In this document: positions 44,066 through 55,234 of the stretch, piece after piece
Position numbering within the stretch: the first letter of the stretch is position 1
Layout: every line of letters starts with the position of its first letter
DNA from: Isoetes taiwanensis
Lineage: Eukaryota > Streptophyta > Lycopodiopsida > Isoetales > Isoetaceae
Length of the DNA: 64,000 nt
Assembly: GCA_021234155.1 (NCBI GenBank)
Contig: JAJEKV010000272.1
Span: 372,001 to 436,000 of the forward strand
Direction: 5' to 3'
The notes under the pieces: model-generated
The model's input: only the letters and a program-made list of their open reading frames with translations
What the model was told of the DNA's origin: nothing
Databases searched by the model: none
Made by a program: the position numbers and the translations under genes

Positions 44066-44600
44066 CTATTGAGCGGCCACGGTGGGTGTCGTTTCTACTT
44101 GTGTGACTTCAAGTGTCCTTGCTATTACGTATGTAGGTGGGCCGGGCTCTCTCCGTTGGCGCTGGTATTGTGCAAGTTCGTCAAGTCTCTTGATGCTCTT
44201 CTTACATTTACTGTGACAATTTTGCTTGGGCTTTTCCTTTTTGCGCCTATATTGAGGCGTCTTTGGCCAATCTTTTGTGGGTGTTGTTCTTACGTTTTTT
44301 ACGTAGCGGCTTGTTGCAATTTCCTTTTCTTGTAATACTCTCTTCGTTTTCCAATCGAGCTTCCGTTTCTGAGGGTGTCTACGTACCATGCTGATATTGT
44401 GCAAGTCCGTCCAATCTTTGATGATGGTCCTCTTACGCTTACGTTCTTTGTTGATGTTGCTCTTCTATTTCTATGGCATCGATTCTCGCTTTCTTTTTCT
44501 GTAATACCCTCTTGGCTTTTCCAAGCCCAGGCTTCCGCGCTCCTGAGGGTGTCTGTGCTTTCGCTTCTCTTTGTAATTAATTCTCGCACTGCAAAGCCTT
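44066..44600 (-). pseudogene. Basic repeat-containing N-terminal part of the Helitron gene
   Basis: Two diverged units of about 140 bp read on the minus strand as SAEAWAWKSQEGITEKESEN and RNGSSIGKRREYYKKRKLQQ. Each is followed by a Lys/Arg-rich stretch and a similar ISxVR-like junction (CTTGCACAATATCAGCATGG and a related string). Basic N-terminal extensions are common in plant RepHel proteins. Frame and start are uncertain. Confidence 0.5.
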
Positions 44601-44696
44601 CTTTCTCGTTCCTCCGTCATTGCAAATTAGATGTCAAAATGATGTCAAGTTTAATGAGCATTTTGCTCCTTCACAATTGTTTTTTATAGCTATTTA

Positions 44697-44822
44697 AAAG
44701 GAAAAAGGCAAAAAAGGTGTTATTTCTTTTTGCCTTTTTAAAGGGTAAAAGGCAAAAGGTGTTGTTTCCCTTTTGCCTTTTTAAAGGAAAAAGGCAAAAG
44801 GTGTTGTTTCCTTTTTGCCTTT
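44697..44822. repeat. 42-bp tandem array with internal inverted repeats
   Basis: Three units are spaced exactly 42 bases apart (GGTGTT at 44716, 44758 and 44800). Each unit has AAAAGGCAAAA and its inverse TTTTGCCTTTTT, so every unit can fold. The array sits near the presumed 5' end of the Helitron. Confidence 0.85.
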
Positions 44823-44824
44823 TT

Positions 44825-45505
44825 TTAAACATAGCCAAAAGAATTTGTGTTTTTTGTACGTAGCTAAAGGGAAAAGGGCAAAACCGGTGTTTTCGGCCTT
44901 TTGTAATGGCACATACCGATTTTACGTGCCGCCGAGGTGCAAAGTCCTAGAGGGGTTAGTTGTGTGTTCCTTAAAGAATCGCCTAAACCCTCCACGTGAG
45001 GATCATCTATACCGACTAAAAAAGGTAAAAGACAAAAAGGTTGGCCTTTTTTAAAGGCAGCTTTCTTTGCCTTCTTGATGTAAAGCATTTAAATTGGTTT
45101 AAGGGGTTGTTCTAAGGATTTTCACGTTTGAGAGATAGAGTGATTGTTTGTCATAATGTTTTCTCTTCTTGTCATTACTTCTTGTCATAATGTTTCTCTT
45201 GATAGTCTGCGCCGTTTAATATCGAAATGTATTGATGAGAGAGCATTCAACTATACAAAGAATAAGAAGTTCACATGACAATGTAATCAAGATAGAGAAA
45301 TATTATGACAAACCAAGTATTTCCATGTGATCAAAAGGAAGCGAGGTGATGTTGTGATGCCAAACATCAGGTGCCTTTACCTAATGTTCCAATAACAATT
45401 TATCAGCCTATAACTAATCTATTGCTAAAAAAGTGCTTTGAACTGGTAAAGTATCATACCACATTTGTAGGTTGAACCCCGATCCAACGCCCAAGATGGC
45501 AACAC
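44825..45505. other. Spacer, presumed Helitron 5' flank
   Basis: AAAAGGTAAAAGACAAAAAG strings near 45020 are diverged relatives of the 42-bp array. Otherwise no gene is seen. Confidence 0.4.
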
Positions 45506-45508
45506 CAC

Positions 45509-45880
45509 CTATACATCAACCCGAGACAAAGACAATAAGGATAAAAACGTACAATTGAAAGAAATGAAATAATGAAATAGGCTTGAAGGAATGGTTACCA
45601 AACTATTTAAATGTTCAATTTCTTTGGCAAGTTCCTTTAGTTTATTGTCTGCAGCCTGCTCACGTCTTAATGACTCGCTACCAAAGAGCCCTTCGCTTTT
45701 TGTCGCAAGTTCAATTTCCCCACCTCGAAACGACATATACTTTTATGGTCCACATTTTTTGCAAGATCAACAAATGAGTCCCTCACCTCACATAATGGAT
45801 TGTCATTTGAAAATCTACCAAGCAGAAGTTGCTGCGGATGCATCTGCAGATGGTTTGCATCCTTATTGGATGTCAATTTA
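45509..45880 (-). pseudogene. Possible coiled-coil exon, frameshifted
   Basis: Minus-strand frames give NDNPLCEVRDSFVDLAKNVD followed, after one shift, by EIELATKSEGLFGSESLRRE and QAADNKLKELAKEIEHLNSL. A GTAACC donor-like string follows. The heptad spacing suggests a coiled coil. The family is unknown; it may be a captured or relic exon of a host gene. Confidence 0.35.
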
Positions 45881-45884
45881 AGCC

Positions 45885-46840
45885 ATATCTTGGTGGCCAG
45901 ACTCGTACTTCATCCGCTGCATTGACAGAAAGTAGAACATAAGCTACTAATTGTTGCAGCCTGCAAGAGAGAGAACACCTTTAACTGTTGTATTTGCTGG
46001 TATTTGTTGTTTTATCACAACATGCCACGATGTTATCTACGATGTTTGCTTTGGTATTGAAGAAATGTAAGTTTGGAATCACGGTATGGAACATGTCTCT
46101 CGCTTTCCATTTGCAATATCCACTAATGCCATGATAACTTGCCTGCATGGATAGGTTTATTATCAGAGGTCTGTAGTATTTGGGCTATAAAATGTGACAT
46201 GCATACCCAAGTGTTAGCTGCCCCTTTAAGAGGCGATCACCTTACGAGACCGGATGACCATTGCCTATCCCAACAACAAATGACAAAGAGGCCACTTCAT
46301 TAGCATACATTATCTCAGAACCATAAAAGAAATGAAAGATTAGGCATTATGAGACCTCTCAACCCACAACAAAACAAAGCGAAAAAAATAAACAAAGAGC
46401 TAGATAAGGCTAGACTTGTCTTTGCAGCCTATGGCGTTTGCAAGTCCACCGCCGCCATATATTTAGGTTTGTCCGGTCTAGCTCCATGTAAGTATGACAT
46501 GCTTAAGAGAGATATATACCGCCAAGATGGGGTAAGGCTATAAATCATGGCCCCGATACTATGCACCACAGAATGCTAGCAAGTGGATGTCCATCCGAAT
46601 GCCAAATGCTATTCTCTAGCAATTAAAATGAAAGCTCATAATTGTTTATATTTGGAGCAAGAATTGTTTATATTTGGAGCAAGAAGAAAGTTTAATCATG
46701 GGTAAAGTTTGGCATCATCACATGGTAGTTATTAACCTATTCTTTCTGGCCGCCGGAAATAACATAGAATCAAAATAGAGGACAGATGCAAGATGTCATA
46801 CCTCTAAGGGAGGGTCTTCTGCGTGAGTCATGGGCCCTCA
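45885..46840. other. Spacer
   Basis: A 64-codon plus frame (46349-46543) has a basic start and no domain. An AATTGTTTATATTTGGAGCAAG phrase is doubled at 46,638-46,683. Confidence 0.4.
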
Positions 46841-46846
46841 AAAATC

Positions 46847-47490
46847 TACATCTCAGAACCTAACGCGTTTTGAGAGATCTAACACCATCTCTTTGTTTGC
46901 CTCCTTAGGAAAGCTGGTCAAATAAAATAAAAGCACACCCATAAGAAACGTGCATCGTCGAGAGCCGAGCCAAAGCCCGTGATTGGAAGCACTTAAACTT
47001 CTTGAAAATGCATGGTCACCATCGACTCTACAGTTCGAGGGCTGGTCTCTGGCGTGCTCCCCGAAGATGTTGCACACCTTTGCTCGAACCGGATCCAAAG
47101 ATATGGCCTCTTGTTTCTTATTTTCCATTGGAAATTCACCGATCTGAACATATATAGCAGGATAATAGAATACATCTCCGAACCTAACGTTTTGGAGAGA
47201 TCTAACACCATCCGCCGTTTGCCTCCTTAGGAAAGCCTGGTCAAATAAAATAAAAGCACACCCATAAGAACCTCAGGCATCGCCGAGAGCCGAGCCAAAG
47301 CCCGATATTGGAAGCACTTAAACTTCTTGAAAATGCATGGTCACCATCGGCTCTGATTCGCGAGGGCTGGTCTCTCGGCGTGCTCTCAAGATGTTGCACT
47401 GCTATGCCTGAACCGGATCCAAAGATATGGCCTCTTGTTTCTTATTTTCCATTGGAAATTCACCGATGCGCACATATATAGCAGGATAAT
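46847..47490. repeat. 324-bp tandem duplication
   Basis: TACATCTC.GAACCTAACG begins at 46847 and at 47171. The two units share nearly all sequence through GCAGGATAATAGAAT, at roughly 90% identity with small indels. A minus frame in unit 1 (MENKKQEAISLDPVRAKVCN) is broken in unit 2, so coding function is doubtful. Confidence 0.9.
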
Positions 47491-47494
47491 AGAA

Positions 47495-50440
47495 TCCCGA
47501 AGCTCTTCAAGCGTAGCTAAGACACGCGGAATGGAAAAGATATAACCCCCTACGCTCTCGCCATAGCCAACCCTTCGGAGCTCTCCGGCGTTTCTACTTT
47601 CTTGGCGGGCGAAATGGTAAGCAAAATCGGATTCGAAAGCGGGGTCCCGGCTTCAATCCGGAGCACACATTAGTTGGAATCGCCCCCACCCGACTCCATC
47701 GGCTTCGCAAATCGACCCAAAGATGCTTGGGACTTGGGGAGGAAGCGGGATTTTTAGGAGGAGCCAAATTTAGGTTAACGTATAGGACCTTTTTTTTAAA
47801 AAGAAGGGGCCACTTTTAGCCGTCGGATTATTTACTCCTCAATCCTCACCATTCAAATTAGGGCAGGATCCAAATCCAGGAATTACAGCAAAACATTATA
47901 ATATAGGATGTAAAAAGCAAAATTCCTCGGGATAAGGGTTGTATAATTTAAGACCACCTTAGAATGGGTCATCAATGTGCCTTTGTCAATATGGTTTAGA
48001 AAAAGCATTTGCCTACGGAGGGGAATTGAACCCCCTGCCACCAATTTGCCCAAACACAATACTCAAAAATTGACCCAAAACAGATAAAGGTGAAAGATCT
48101 ATGCCAATAAAAGAAGCAGAATAACAAAGGTAGTCTTGCTAAAACGTGAGGGATCCATAAAGTTAACCGACAAAAAAGTTAACCGACAAAAGAAACAGTA
48201 ACCATAAAAATTATGAAAATGCTCATGCATGTAATGTGCAATTCCATTCACACTTACAAAATCTATTCCCTATACACTTACAAAAGCTATGCCCTATCTG
48301 CATGTTTCGACAAACAAAATGCCTAGATAAAATAGTTTTTAAGTTAATCTCATATTGCTAATAGCAAATCTTATCTTTCCACATGCAAACATCACAATTT
48401 TAACAGAGGGAAATCCCAACATGAAAGGGCAGTAGGAAACTGTTATCAATGATCTTAGCCATACTTTCTGAATGCTTTAGCTATTTAAACTGAGCATCTT
48501 TCTCTAGCCCACAATAGAGATAACAATAAGCTTTGCAAACTAAGTTATAAAATGCGTTTTGTGCCAGAAGATGGATGCAAATATGTGAGACCATCGCAAG
48601 AAGAGATGGATCAGGATCATCTTCTGAAATGACATCCAATGAAAATCAAGGACGTAATTCTTACATCAACTTTTCATCCAGGCTCTTTTTGTTAGGATTA
48701 CATGAATATTCCACCATAGAGAAGAAGAATTCAGTGAACATCATCTCTTACCATGCTGCATGGCAACACTACAATAAGTTTTCCCAGCACCCAATATATC
48801 TAAGAGAGTTTGCTCTCGACGCATCCTTCAAAATTTGGCATTATCTACATGGATTTGCAATAAGCAAACTTTATCAGCTGGATACCCCAAGATAAATATA
48901 CAGATATAAAGAGCCTGGTAACTAAAGGAGTGGAGGCAAGGCTCCAAGTTGGAAAGAAGCATGGCAGTCCAGGAGACTTTTCTGCAGGAAGTTGGGAAGC
49001 TATCAGTGTCTCTACTTGCACACGAATTGCTCAAGTACTTAGGGGAAAGGCAATGAAGAATGCAGTAACTAAAAGCCATTAGAGCATTTACAGTTACTTC
49101 CCATCTATCCATAAATAAAATGAAGAAACCATATTGCATGTTTACATGTTTACAAAGGAATACCTTAAGTTACTTGCAATGGGACTCATGCTACATCACA
49201 ATCTCAGTAGTTGCCAAGTGGCCGAGCATAAAAATCCCCTTTTAAATGCATCATAAGATATCTCAAAGAACTACAAAAGCCTTTTACAAGTGTAAACAAC
49301 CAAGGCAAGAGGGAAACTTGGGAGAAGCACTCGACACAGGGAGTTGAGAAGAGTAGAGTAAGGGACTTGAGATCCGGGACCGCCAAAGGTGTGGCATAAC
49401 TACATGAAGATTGTCCAAAGAACACCCTTAGCTTGGATGTCAAACCCACCGCTCTAACACAAAGTTGATCCGGGTTATAATATTTTGATTTCGAAGATGT
49501 ACAAACCTATTCTCGCCATGAATTAAGCTTTGATTATTGAAGAGGTCGGCCATGGCAAAACAAATGTCTAGATTAACATTGCATCACATCCACAATGACG
49601 AAACCCGGCAGGAAGATATTACTTCCCATCGTTGGATGCATAAAAGCTACACACACGAACTAAAGCATCGGGACTTTTCTCTCTTATTCTTCCTCTATCG
49701 ATTCTGGGCCCAATCTCGAGGGGTTTCGGTATGCCAAAATACCAAAGGCAACAATGCGGATCTCTTATAGGACTGATCACAGCGGAATCTCACCATAGCC
49801 CTGCTTCAATCCGCTATGCATTCATCCAAGCCCTAGCCACAAATCACACAGCCACCTTTCACATCATAAAACACTAATTCATGCACCCTATCCTGGGTTA
49901 AAAAAAAAGCCCTTGTGCTTGATCGTCTGTCGGAAGAGCAAGGATGCAAGACGCCATCGATGGAATCAATGCTTCTGAAGCTCATTGAAAGCATCTGACC
50001 AAAAGAAGACTCAACCATCCGCAGTCCGCAACTCAGCTCGAAGGTGCCACAGCCGCCCTCGCTAACCCTAGCCAAAAAAAACCATGTTATCTAAAAGTTT
50101 TGACGTGGCATCATCTCTTCCATTGATTTTATCAAATCTGGGCCGTCCAAATTAGGGCTGGGTCCAACACTTACACAATAACATTATAATATAAGATTGT
50201 TTGTTGTGGCACTGCCATCTCCAACAACATCATGTAGAGAATTCAAGTTTGCCTATCCATGTTTGACTTTATTCAGCTATACAGACTAAAATGTTATTGA
50301 TAGAAGATAATCCATTGGGTTCTTGCTTCTGTCTTATAGAAATATACTGCCGATGCCACCTCCACTTGCCATGCAGAGAAGCCGACATTTCAGAGGTCAG
50401 AGCCAGCAGTTTAGAGCATCTCAATCCATTTTGACCAGCA
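47495..50440. other. Spacer with a recurring MITE-like remnant
   Basis: No gene is recognised. The phrase CAAATTAGGGC..GG(A/T)CCAA followed by ACATTATAATATA(G/A)GA occurs at 47,855-47,912 and again at 50,148-50,194, both after a GCCGT/GGCCGTC-type phrase. It is probably a small repeat family. Frames of 80-106 codons at 48575, 48828 and 49204 have no domain signal. Confidence 0.4.
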
Positions 50441-50755
50441 ACATGTTATATAGAGAATCAGATATAATGGTAGGATGAACTCCCCTTTTGTGCAAAGAAA
50501 GGTATTGTTTCAACAGAGCACCAGCAATAACTACGATACTGGTGGTGCCATCTCCGATTATATCCTGGCTTTTAGACAACTCGACCAAGCAGCAGGTTGC
50601 ATGACCTCCATTTTTTGGAAAATGGTAGCATCATCATTTGTGATTATAATAACATCTCTGATAGAAGTAGAAAGCAGTTTATTCATACCTCCGGGCCCAA
50701 GACTCGTTCACCATATCTGCAACTGCTCTTGCTGCAATTGTGTTCATTTGACAAA
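50440..50755 (-). pseudogene. CCT4: CCT chaperonin delta-subunit fragment, intron-free
   Basis: The minus strand carries a contiguous piece of the N-terminal equatorial domain of a group II chaperonin. It reads AARAVADMVN, then (one shift) [36 protein letters not shown] and PAA. After another shift it continues [28 protein letters not shown] and [16 protein letters not shown] is the ATP-hydrolysis loop. The wording of TNDxATI, KMEVxQPAA and [10 protein letters not shown] matches the CCT delta subunit best among CCT subunits. No intron interrupts about 105 codons, which allows a retrocopy origin, and two frameshifts show that it is dead. An active CCT folds actin and tubulin in the cytosol. 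Confidence 0.85.
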
Positions 50756-50759
50756 TATC

Positions 50760-51170
50760 ATCCTCGCACTTTGTATCTATATACTTTTTGATCTTGCACG
50801 TCGTTGCAGTGGGGATTGGGCCTGCCATTTCTGCTTAGTGTCAAAGGCACCGTTAAAACACTGTTGTGAAGAAAAGTGACGGTAAGGAAAAAAAACTTCG
50901 GATGTGTTGTCCTATTAAAGAAATGACTATCTTGTACTTCCCGTAACAGGAAGGCAACTACGCAAATCGATTAAAGACATCATTTGAGAGGAAGAGTAGG
51001 ATGTTAGAATGCAGCGAAATAATATAATTGCAATCTAGCATGCCTCTTCATTCTGCAATTTTTAACCGCTTTTACAATCTAATCTACTAGTATACAACAA
51101 AAGTTCTAAAATCGACGTGTAAGATCGCGCACAAACTATCGTCTTATTTCATTTTTAGTATTATGTATAA
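50760..51170. other. Spacer
   Basis: No gene is seen. The right part (TTTTTGTGATCATA..., from 51174) begins the dispersed duplication. Confidence 0.5.
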
Positions 51171-51173
51171 ATG

Positions 51174-51572
51174 GAAGCCTTAATGAACATATGTTCCAGA
51201 ATCGCATGGTTTTTGTGATCATAGAATCAGAAATGTTTCTAGCCACCATATGAACATTTAATTCCATGAGTTGTCAGGTTTGTTAGCATATTTCTTAGAG
51301 ATCATCACGTCATGTTCATGTATTTATGAACCTATCATCTTAGCCCTAATGCATCATAGAAGCATCACAATTCTGAGTCCAGGCGAAATGTATAGTACTA
51401 GTTACACGAGAAAGATCATTTGAGTTGCATATGTCTCAGAAAGCAAAAACTCATACATGGATAGAAAACTTTTTGTTTTCGAAACAAAATTTTAATTGAT
51501 GTCCTGGAACGAGTGGTCCTATGGAGTAGGTGTGGAGGTGCTTGTCCATAGACTGCTTCCTGTGCTGTTTGC
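51174..51572. repeat. Dispersed duplication, copy 2 (partner 30,023-30,423)
   Basis: Same orientation and order as copy 1, starting TGGAAGCCTTAATGAACATA and ending GCTTCCTGTGCTGTTTGC. The two differ by scattered substitutions and short gaps. This copy loses the ATG frame that is open in copy 1. Confidence 0.88.
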
Positions 51573-51579
51573 TCCCTTC

Positions 51580-53095
51580 CTAATAATTTTCTATGCCTGA
51601 ACTCTTTTTGACCCCTGGGTTCTGTCTCAGCTATCGCTGTTTCAATTACACTAATCTTTGAAAAACCTAAGCATCCATCCAATCCTAACTTCATCATTTT
51701 ACCTTCATCAGCAACCAATACCTATTTTTGATCTGACTATCGACTAAGCTTTCGTCATTTTTTGCATTAATCTTCCTTATTCTTTACTTTGTTATCTTCG
51801 TCCTCATCATTTGAAAGGGCGAGTGGGTCTGCCAAAATCTGCCGAAACAAAAATTTTGTGCCATGAAAACTGTGAAGATGGATGTTTAGGCGTAAGATGT
51901 CTTCCAAACAGGTTGGTGTAGAAAAAAAGGACTTAGCTAAGGAGCCAGAGATAGTGGTACACCTCTAAAGATATTCGCAATGGTTAGTGTCGAAAATTGG
52001 ACTCAAATCTGCTTTTGAAATTGCAACTTGCTTTTATCGCTTCCTTGTAAAGTTGCTTGGGCATTTTGTTCGTAAACGTTTGTTTGTTAATGCTATTGCT
52101 TGTCCGCGTACAAATTACAATTTAATTCAATAGTCATAATGGTGAGAGAAAGCCAAAAAATAAAAGCAATGGTTTAAAAACATTTTGTACCTTAAATGAC
52201 CTGACATTAACGGAGGAAAGGGATATTTCTAACCTGCTACACAACACCATTAAACAAGGGTTTACCCCTAAGGGCAACCCACAAAACAATTAATTGAATA
52301 TGTGCTTCCTCTTTGATCTAAGTTGATTGTAATGTGCTTTGGTTGTAACTTTCTTTTCATTATCCAAGATCTCGAACCTCTGGATCAAAGATTGAAGACC
52401 CTTTAGAAGAACCTAGCATGTTAAACATCATATGATGTGGCAAACGTTATCTTCACAGGCAATATTATAATTTATATTAGACCCAATTATGAAAGTAAGA
52501 AGAAAAATTAAAAGTACTTGGATTTCATTGGCAATGGTGACTCAGCTGCAACAAATGCACTAGAAAAGAATCGAGGACCTTCAAGCCTAAATGCCCTCAC
52601 AGACCTTCATAACCTGAACTTGAGGCTATGATTTAAAATGGGTGCAGCTATAAAACCATGAATAGGAACATAATGATCACACATAGCAGATAAGTCAAAA
52701 ATATAATTAAAGGACTTGGGAGGTTTCACACCATGGAATTAATTTCTTGAAGCTTAAATTAAGGAATTGGTAGTTATGTTAATTTAAGGCATAGCTTTAC
52801 AGTTGGTTCACATATGTAGTTATGTTAGCTGGTATATAAAGGATCATTCAATTAAATTCCATGATCGCTCCCTCCCAATTCATTATGTTAATTTCTAACA
52901 TAATGAATTTTGTTAGATTTTTTATTCACACATTATCCTTATATTAAATTCTAATGCAATGGATTCCATTAGATTGGTGTTCACACTAAGGCATTACATT
53001 AACTCCTAACATGACTTATTCTATTTCGAGTTCATATCAAGACTCCACATTTTCCATGGCACATGCTCATCTAGCTCGTGGTGTTATTGTTGTAG
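51580..53095. other. Spacer with one perfect hairpin
   Basis: AATTCATTATGTTA, five bases, then TAACATAATGAATT (52877-52909) is a perfect 14-bp inverted repeat. A minus frame at 51416-51718 with an acidic stretch upstream shows no family signature. Confidence 0.5.
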
Positions 53096-53101
53096 CCCAA
53101 G

Positions 53102-55075
53102 CTAATATTGATGGCTTATAAGTGTTCCACCCTCGAGCCAGATGTGAAGGATTAAATTTGGATTCATATCCTCTACTATTTGCATGCAGCAACATTGGCA
53201 TATTCTGTCATGCCGGGGGATTCTCTGCCCTCCATCCGTACTCCAGCGACCTGTTTCAATTCTGAGATAATGGGACCCCGTCCTCACGGAGACAATAGCT
53301 CTTTGTTTCTTCATAGACATGTGTGCTTTCGAGTACTGGTGTGGGGCATGTTCCAGCGCTGGATTAACCTGCATACGGTAGTGCTCTGTTTTAGGCTTCA
53401 CAAGAGTGGCTGCATTCCACAGAGTGGTAGCAAAGCGCTCATTCAGGTGCGCATCCTGTCCCTCGGCATCAGGCATAGCCACAATCTACTGGTAGTCTAT
53501 AGACCATGTTGCGAACCATCCTTTACAGTACTCCTGCCATACTCTCTTCAGCCATTATGGCCCTTGTGCCAATAACAAAGCCTTAGGGTGAAGATTTTGT
53601 GCATTCATGCTATTGACCTTATGGAAATATGCAAGATGCCTGCTCATAGCGGAACGTTGTAGGGACCAGAAACCAGTCTCATATAGCAAAATCGGATAAG
53701 GCACTGTGTCCTTGACACCTAGGCTATATGTCAAAAAGGCCTTTTGCACCCTCTCTAGGTTATCCCAGGTGTTCTTGCTAATTGCTGGATCCCAGACCTC
53801 TACACCGTACAATAGTACTGGTTCAATGAACGCTCTGAACAGGTGTGCTTTACGTGCCCAGTCATAGGCTTATTCTGCAGCAGCTATTCTGCATAGCATA
53901 TTTGGCTTTCCATCCTGCATTGACCCTTCTTTCCATATAGTCATCCCATAGCATGTTAGCGGAAAAGTCGATTTTAAGATACTTGAAGGTAATATAGATC
54001 TAGGTTATCATGCTGCGAGGAGAGGATTGCTAGGAGCATATTTTTCTGCAGGTTCACCGTCATTCCTGCTGTGTCACAGAACCCAATAAGAGCATCCAAA
54101 GGCTGCTGCATACTCCAAGCTATATGGGACAGCAAGTCCACATCGTCTGCATAGAGCAATTGCCTTATATTATATGCCTCTGGTAGTTGCGGGCCACCGC
54201 CCCCATGTTCTTGCATCCAGGTGTCCAATTTGTCAATATAGAGACCAAAGAGCATTGGGGATAATGGACATCCCTGTCTAACCCCTACGGTGCTAGCAAC
54301 TCGCTGATCTGATGCAGGCAATGCCGCATATATCGCATCATAGAGTCTATAGATGACATTTTGTAAGTCATGTGGGACATGAAGCTCCTGTAAACACTGC
54401 CACAACAGGTCTCGCAGGACCGTATCACATGCAGTCTTGAAATCTACAAAACAACAATACAGGTCACACCCCGCATTGCAGTTAACTTCCATATGGATTC
54501 TGAGAGTGAATATATGGTCGATTGTGGAGTGCGTAGGGCGAAACCCCGCTTGGTCAACTACATGCACTCCAGCTTCCTCAGCCCACGGAGTTAGCCTCTT
54601 CTCCACTATGCTTGCTAAAAGTTTTGCGAGTAATGGGCTCACCATGATCATGTGGTAATTCGCCGAATCAACTATTACCTATATGGGGGTCATCTTGCTA
54701 ACCATCCACTCCTGTGGGAGGCCCTCCCTTATGGCCTAGTTAATTATCCCTATCAGAGGCCCTAGCAAAGCTGGCCCACCCCATCTCAATAACTCGGCTT
54801 GAAGTTCCTGCAAGTCCTTCGCTTTGCCATTACCCAGGTATCTAAGGCCCTGTTGGATGTCCTCCTTAATGAGCTATAGCATTTCTCCTATTTGATCCGA
54901 TACCCCAGCAGTCACTCCTGAGGGTTCATACAACTCCTCCAGGCGATGCATCCACTGGTCTATGGTAATATTGTCGGGTGCTTGATGCCTCTTATATAAC
55001 ACCCTATGCCAGAAGGCTTTCGGCTTCATCATTAGCAAGTCAAACATGTGTTGCTGATGTTCTGCGATGTACCTA
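53102..55075 (-). pseudogene. LINE ORF2 fragment: reverse transcriptase to C-terminus
   Basis: From about 55,075 down, the minus strand reads KPKAFWHRVLYKRHQAPDNI, GNGKAKDLQELQAELLRWGG and then the RT. Its blocks include VSPLLAKLLASIVEKRL, GFRPTHSTIDHIFTLRI and DFKTACDTV (catalytic Asp block). GVRQGCPLSPMLFGLYID follows, then YADDVDLLSH, the catalytic YADD. The 225-codon core (53974-54651) is open. Downstream frames give VWDPAISKNTWDNLERVQKA and an ICQCC zinc-like start that is truncated. This is the layout of L1-type non-LTR retrotransposons. Stops occur upstream and downstream of the core. The same family, more diverged, appears at 63.3-64 kb. Confidence 0.92.
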
Positions 55076-55079
55076 TGTT

Positions 55080-55230
55080 TTTTTATGATTTTTTGAAGAT
55101 TTTTAAAATTTTTGGAAAAAATATTTAAATATGTATTTCATATAAAATACGTTAAAAATCTTTAAAATTCTTAAAAATCTTTAAAAATCCTTAAAAATCT
55201 TTAAAAACTTTAAAAATCCTTAGATTGTGA
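55080..55230. repeat. A/T-rich TTAAAAATCTT microrepeat
   Basis: About seven imperfect copies of TTAAAAATCTTTAAAA run through 55,150-55,225 after a T-rich stretch. It lies just upstream (in element sense) of the LINE fragment. Confidence 0.75.
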
Positions 55231-55234
55231 TTTT

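Larger units (their letters stand above)
39770..45130 (-). mobile_element. Helitron, potentially once autonomous
   Basis: The 3' end on the minus strand is clear: hairpin GCCCAGCAACGCTGGGC (39797-39781), seven bases, CTAG (39773-39770), then T. A second hairpin-like copy lies at 39,895-39,911. The element then encodes a decayed Rep-helicase gene (39,969-44,061). A basic, repeat-containing upstream coding region follows (44.07-44.6 kb), and then a 42-bp tandem array (44.70-44.82 kb). The 5' end is not proven; an A followed by TCTCTCAAACGTG at about 45,133-45,121 on the minus strand would fit the A/TC rule. Helitrons move by rolling-circle-like transfer and often duplicate or capture neighbouring DNA. 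Confidence 0.88.
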
